DNA from: Bacteroidota bacterium
GTDB lineage: Bacteria > Bacteroidota > Bacteroidia > Bacteroidales > GCA-2748055
Length of the DNA stretch: 38,317 nt
Direction: 5' to 3'
Assembly: GCA_024244665.1 (NCBI GenBank)
Contig: JAAEOI010000504.1
Location: 1-38,317, forward strand
Part shown: piece after piece, positions 34,631 to 38,317 of the stretch
Layout: the number at the start of each line of letters is the position of its first letter
How positions within the stretch are numbered: position 1 is the first letter of the stretch
Notes under the pieces: model-generated
Told to the model about the DNA's origin: nothing
Seen by the model: the letters and a program-made list of their open reading frames with translations, nothing else
Database searches by the model: none
Made by a program: the position numbers and the translations under genes

Positions 34631-37600
34631 TCATTCAGGTAATTGACTGCATTCATTCTCACACACAAAGCTGTACTTGCCCGAGCTGAGCCTGAACACG
34701 GCCAGGTCATTATCCCTCATCAAAAAGGTGACCCCTTGCAGCTCCTTGGCCGGTAACCCGCCCTCGGTGATGTGCTTGCCGGGAAGGTAAACCCTCGCAC
34801 TGGTGTTTACCGGAACCGTAATTCCAATTTCGTATTTTCCATCCTTGCGTTTCCACTCCACGGCTATGCGGCCATAAGGTGAGTCATGGTGTGCCTTTAC
34901 CCAGTCAATATCTTTCACATACAGGGGCTTGACCTGGAATTGTTTGAATCCCGGGTGGACCTCATCAGGGCGAATACCTGCCAGTCCGTAATAGAACCAG
35001 TTTTCACAGGGGCCTCCCAGGGAAACAATATTCTGAACCCCAATGCCATCCCAGAACTCGGGAATGGTGGTTCGACCGTCTTTGATCATCCCCCACCAGC
35101 TTGGTTCTTCCTCCTGGTTGGCAATGGAATAGACCAGCTCGGGGTCTATATCACTGAGCACCTTCATCAGGGCCTGGGTACCAACAAAACCTGTATTCAG
35201 GTGTCCATTGGCCCTTTTAACCTCATCCCGGAGATGCTGCTGAACTTTCTCTAATTGTTCCTCAGGCACCATTTCCAAAAGCAATGGAAGGGCATATGCT
35301 GTCTGGCTATTCACCCCATAACTGCCTGTTTCGGGATCCAGGAATTTCTGATTAAATGAATCACGAATGGCCTTTGCCTGTGTGCTGTACTCCCAGGCAT
35401 CCTCGCTTTTACCCAGAAGCTCAGCCACCCGTGCAAGGATGTTGGTGAGATAATAAAAGGCGCAGGTATTTGTCTGGGTTAGCGGGGTACTTTTCAGGGG
35501 AATAGAGCCCCAATCACCCAGTCCCCAGTCAACAATATAATCCTTCGATGTACCATGGATGAAATCAACACTGGCCTTCATATGTGGATAAAGCTCCTCA
35601 AGAAGGGCCCTGTCTCCCCTGAACTGATACAGGAACCAGGGACCATAGCTCATTGCACCTCCCCACCAGGGACAGGACATGCATTCGGGCTGTCCCCAGT
35701 GGCCCCACCTGGGGGTAGGGCATACCGGAGGTACATGGCCGGTATATTCCTGGCCTGCTTTCATGTCCCTGAACCAGAACCTGTCATTCAGGGCCAGATC
35801 AAAATTGTAATAGGATGGCTCAGAAAGTTGCCATGAGTCCTCCGTCCACCCCAGCCGTTCTCGAGCAGGATCGCGCGGACGGTGATGCACATAGTTTAAC
35901 AGGGAATGGGTGATTACGGCATGCAGCCGGTTAAACTTTTCGTTGGAGCATGCAAAATCGCCAAGCTGTTCCGGATCCGTATGTACCATCACCCCCACCA
36001 TGTCGTCAAGGGCAGGTTTCTTTTCCAGCCCCTCCACCTGGACATATTGAAATCCATAATAAGTGAAGTGCGGCTCGTAAATATCACCCTCTTCCCCGCT
36101 GAGAATAAGTTCGCCCGTCTGATAACGCCCGTAGATATAGCTCGAGCTCCAGTGAAACTGGTCAATCATTCCTTCCGGATTCAGCTCTTCAGCGAAACTT
36201 AGCTGGAGCTTCTGACCACTTTTACCGGAGGCCTGGTATTTCACCCATCCGGAAAAATTCTGTCCCATATCATAGACATATATTCCGGGGGAAGGCTCAA
36301 GGATTCTTAGCGGTCTGACTTCCTTTATCAGTCTTATCGGCACATGTTTCTGCGATTCAAGGCGGCCCCGGGGAGCGATAAGGGGTATCGCAGCTTTCCA
36401 GTTGCTGTCATCAAACCCTGCCTGTTTCCAACCGGCCCGGGTTTTACGTTTATCTATGCTCTCCCCTCCACGCAGGCTGTTGTAGACAATTTCTCCATCC
36501 GAGAATTTCCAGTCCGGATCAGATACAATGGTCTGTTTCGTTCCATCTGCAAACTCCAGCTCTATCTGCAGCAGAAGCTTTTTGGGCCCGGTCCAGTCGG
36601 CACCGGAGAAATCCCAGGTATCCCTGAAATTTATATCATACCATCCGTTCCCGAGTAATACGGCAATCGCATTGCTACCTACTTTAAAGGCATCGCTGAC
36701 ATCATGTGTTACATACATCACCCGTTTGTCGTAATCTGTGTCGGCCGGATCCAGCTTATGATCGTCCGGTTTATTCCCATTGATACAGAGCTCAGCCATG
36801 CCCAGGCCACACATGTAGGCCGTGGCACGAACCGGCATCTCTTTTACATTCACCTCTTCCCGTAACATCAGGGCCCTGGATCCCTCTGTTTCAAAATAGG
36901 AGCTCAGGTTTTGTTTTCCCCACTCGTCGGTTTCAACACTTTCTGAAGCGCTTACCTTTTTCGAGGCTGCGACATTCCGGCCGGCAGGCGAAAGAAGCTG
37001 TATTTCTCTCATCCCGAACCAGTAATTCCCCTTCTCATCGGCACGCAGTTTAGTGGCCGTCAGCCTTAAATAACGTCCTTTCTCACCCTTGAGATCAAAG
37101 AAAAGCCGGTATTTGGGATGGTCTGGTGGGGTATAATCTTCCTGTGAGAAGTCCACCACACGTTTCGCATTTTTCATTTCCGGATTGTCCGCCAGCTCAA
37201 TGTAAAAACGGAGCGGGAAGCCATGGTTGCCGGTAACATTGGGTCTCTCCTGGAATCTCTTTATCGTATAGATCAGGAGCGTTTTTATGGACTCATCTTT
37301 CCCCAGGTCTATCTGCACCCAGTTGGTGGTATTCGCAGAGCTTGCATTGAGGGAGCGAAATCCCTGCCCCATGTCGGAAAGTGCCGTCTCATTTCTTCCT
37401 CCAATCCACTGGCCCTTCCACTGTGAAGCATGAAGTATGCCCATGGACCACATCGCCGAGGGTGACCACACTGATTCCTTTCCATCCTTATCCCATACTT
37501 TCACCTTCCAGAAATATTGCTCCCGGGATTTTAATGCTTTCCCTTCATATTCAATATTCAGTGACTGATCGGATGGAACCTTGCCGCTATCCCAAAGATC

Positions 37601-38317
37601 ACCGATCCCCTTTTTAAGATTCTCAGCAGAACTGGCTACAAGCAGGTGATAAGCACTCTGCTCCTGTCCACGCTGGCCGGATTCCAGTTTCCAGCTCAAC
37701 CTGGGCCTGTCCGCTTCAACACCCAGGGGGTTTTTCCGGTACTCGCACTGCAATTCCCCGGGCATGATAGCTGCAATTTCAGTTGTAAAAGGGGATGCAG
37801 GAAGACCCTCCTTGTTGAACAGTACCATGGCCGGGTTTGGGCTATAAGCATAGCGAACATACTCCGCTTGTTTTATTTTCTTATTCCAGAGCAGCAGCTC
37901 GTCACCGTTCAGAGCTGCTCTGGCTTTTGTAAAAACCATATCAGCACCTGCAATCTCAAAGGAGCCGCTCTCCTCAGAACGCAATACCAGGCCACTGCCA
38001 TTGTAATCGAAATTTATTTTCGCTTTGCCATCAAAAAAATCCACAGACCTGAATGTGGGTCCGTAAGGAATATGGTCCTGGCCATATACCTCGGCTGATA
38101 TAGCTATAGCAAGGCGGTCCCCTATGGGCTTCTTAATCCTGGGGTGTATATCATTTTCATCATTGCACCCTTCGGAAACGACCATTCCGCAATGCTCAGT
38201 TTTTTGAGCACAATCCAGTTGAGCCTGCCTGAACTCAGGCCAGGTCTTTCCCTTCCCATAGCCGGGCAGTTGTACGAAATAGAAGGGCAGATCCGCCTGC
38301 TGCCAGCTATCTCTCCA
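34631..38317 (-). CDS. Sialate O-acetylesterase-like / GH78 alpha-L-rhamnosidase fusion, 5' end beyond the window
   Basis: The frame is open from the stop at 34631 to the window edge, at least 1228 residues; the ATG at 38185 is internal. The first 180 or so residues are the C-terminal part of a SASA-type acetylesterase: DLPFYFVQLPGYGKGKTWPE, the DIHPRIKKPIGDRLA block with the catalytic His region (38141-38152), FEIAGADMVF and NKEGLPASPF. GH78 follows with no linker or new signal (LQCEYRKNPLGVEADRPRLS). An F5/8-type C-like segment is inserted near 36950-37400 (WVQIDLGKDESIKTLLIY, GRYLRLTATKLR). The barrel has PRDPARERLGWTEDSW (about 35840-35885) and a likely base in TTIPEFWDGIG (about 35055). 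It probably removes acetyl groups and rhamnose from the same chain. Confidence 0.88.
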   Translation of the reverse strand, partial: WRDSWQQADLPFYFVQLPGYGKGKTWPEFRQAQLDCAQKTEHCGMVVSEGCNDENDIHPRIKKPIGDRLAIAISAEVYGQDHIPYGPTFRSVDFFDGKAKINFDYNGSGLVLRSEESGSFEIAGADMVFTKARAALNGDELLLWNKKIKQAEYVRYAYSPNPAMVLFNKEGLPASPFTTEIAAIMPGELQCEYRKNPLGVEADRPRLSWKLESGQRGQEQSAYHLLVASSAENLKKGIGDLWDSGKVPSDQSLNIEYEGKALKSREQYFWKVKVWDKDGKESVWSPSAMWSMGILHASQWKGQWIGGRNETALSDMGQGFRSLNASSANTTNWVQIDLGKDESIKTLLIYTIKRFQERPNVTGNHGFPLRFYIELADNPEMKNAKRVVDFSQEDYTPPDHPKYRLFFDLKGEKGRYLRLTATKLRADEKGNYWFGMREIQLLSPAGRNVAASKKVSASESVETDEWGKQNLSSYFETEGSRALMLREEVNVKEMPVRATAYMCGLGMAELCINGNKPDDHKLDPADTDYDKRVMYVTHDVSDAFKVGSNAIAVLLGNGWYDINFRDTWDFSGADWTGPKKLLLQIELEFADGTKQTIVSDPDWKFSDGEIVYNSLRGGESIDKRKTRAGWKQAGFDDSNWKAAIPLIAPRGRLESQKHVPIRLIKEVRPLRILEPSPGIYVYDMGQNFSGWVKYQASGKSGQKLQLSFAEELNPEGMIDQFHWSSSYIYGRYQTGELILSGEEGDIYEPHFTYYGFQYVQVEGLEKKPALDDMVGVMVHTDPEQLGDFACSNEKFNRLHAVITHSLLNYVHHRPRDPARERLGWTEDSWQLSEPSYYNFDLALNDRFWFRDMKAGQEYTGHVPPVCPTPRWGHWGQPECMSCPWWGGAMSYGPWFLYQFRGDRALLEELYPHMKASVDFIHGTSKDYIVDWGLGDWGSIPLKSTPLTQTNTCAFYYLTNILARVAELLGKSEDAWEYSTQAKAIRDSFNQKFLDPETGSYGVNSQTAYALPLLLEMVPEEQLEKVQQHLRDEVKRANGHLNTGFVGTQALMKVLSDIDPELVYSIANQEEEPSWWGMIKDGRTTIPEFWDGIGVQNIVSLGGPCENWFYYGLAGIRPDEVHPGFKQFQVKPLYVKDIDWVKAHHDSPYGRIAVEWKRKDGKYEIGITVPVNTSARVYLPGKHITEGGLPAKELQGVTFLMRDNDLAVFRLSSGKYSFVCENECSQLPE

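Noticed and set aside
38185..38185. ATG at 38185 as the true start of the GH78 gene
   Set aside because: The frame stays open to the window edge and the upstream residues (FYFVQLPGYG) continue the esterase domain, so this Met is internal.
1..38317. tRNA, rRNA, CRISPR array, insertion sequence or integrase
   Set aside because: Looking through the gaps on both strands I saw no cloverleaf, regularly spaced repeats, transposase or integrase signal. Most gaps are under 200 bases.

Overview
The window looks like a glycan-degradation region from a member of the Bacteroidota, probably a Bacteroidales/Marinilabiliales-type environmental or gut organism. Four things suggest this: two proteins end in type IX secretion (Por) C-terminal sorting domains, many secreted enzymes carry lipoprotein or signal-peptide starts, promoter-like TAnnTTTG boxes are present, and the enzyme set is typical of the phylum. 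Every gene I can support is on the minus strand, so the layout is best read from high to low coordinates.

Region 1 (38317-32648): a gene that runs off the window edge and fuses the C-terminal part of a sialate O-acetylesterase-like esterase to a GH78 alpha-L-rhamnosidase, followed by an unrecognised secreted TIM-barrel-like protein with a type IX sorting domain. Region 2 (32647-30766): decayed DNA. It holds a GH106 rhamnosidase relic that lacks its N-terminus and has an internal deletion with a frame change, then a small remnant joining a lipoprotein signal to an unrelated-frame tail. Region 3 (30700-29261): an AT-rich AAA/DUF4143 ATPase gene with a repeated 16-mer just before its start; it looks like an accessory insertion. 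Region 4 (29260-23910): a three-gene unit encoding a UroD-family protein, a secreted two-CxxCH protein fused to a formylglycine-generating-enzyme-like (SUMF1) domain, and a secreted beta-propeller. Region 5 (23886-1): a long, tightly packed operon of 13 genes. They encode a cellulase-like lipoprotein, a second UroD-family protein, a clan GH-A-like hydrolase, a GH2 beta-mannosidase, a secreted nitrilase-superfamily hydrolase, a GH5-like protein with a type IX domain, GH43, a sugar isomerase-like protein, GH106, a second clan GH-A-like hydrolase, two GH78 enzymes, and a frame-broken gene at the window edge. Several junctions are ATGA, TAATG, TGATG or similar overlaps.

The most notable signal is a pair of nearly identical elements of about 120 nt, at 23767-23886 and 29138-29260, sitting at the same distance upstream of regions 5 and 4. 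Each contains a 29-nt block that differs at one base, two small palindromes and a promoter-like -7 box. This ties the UroD/cytochrome-like/SUMF1 unit to the glycan operon as one regulon, and both units contain a UroD-family protein. I infer a rhamnose-rich, acetylated and mannose-containing polysaccharide as the substrate, possibly with methyl or other unusual substituents. The exact glycan cannot be read from this window: there is no SusC/SusD pair, lyase, sulfatase, transporter or regulator gene here.
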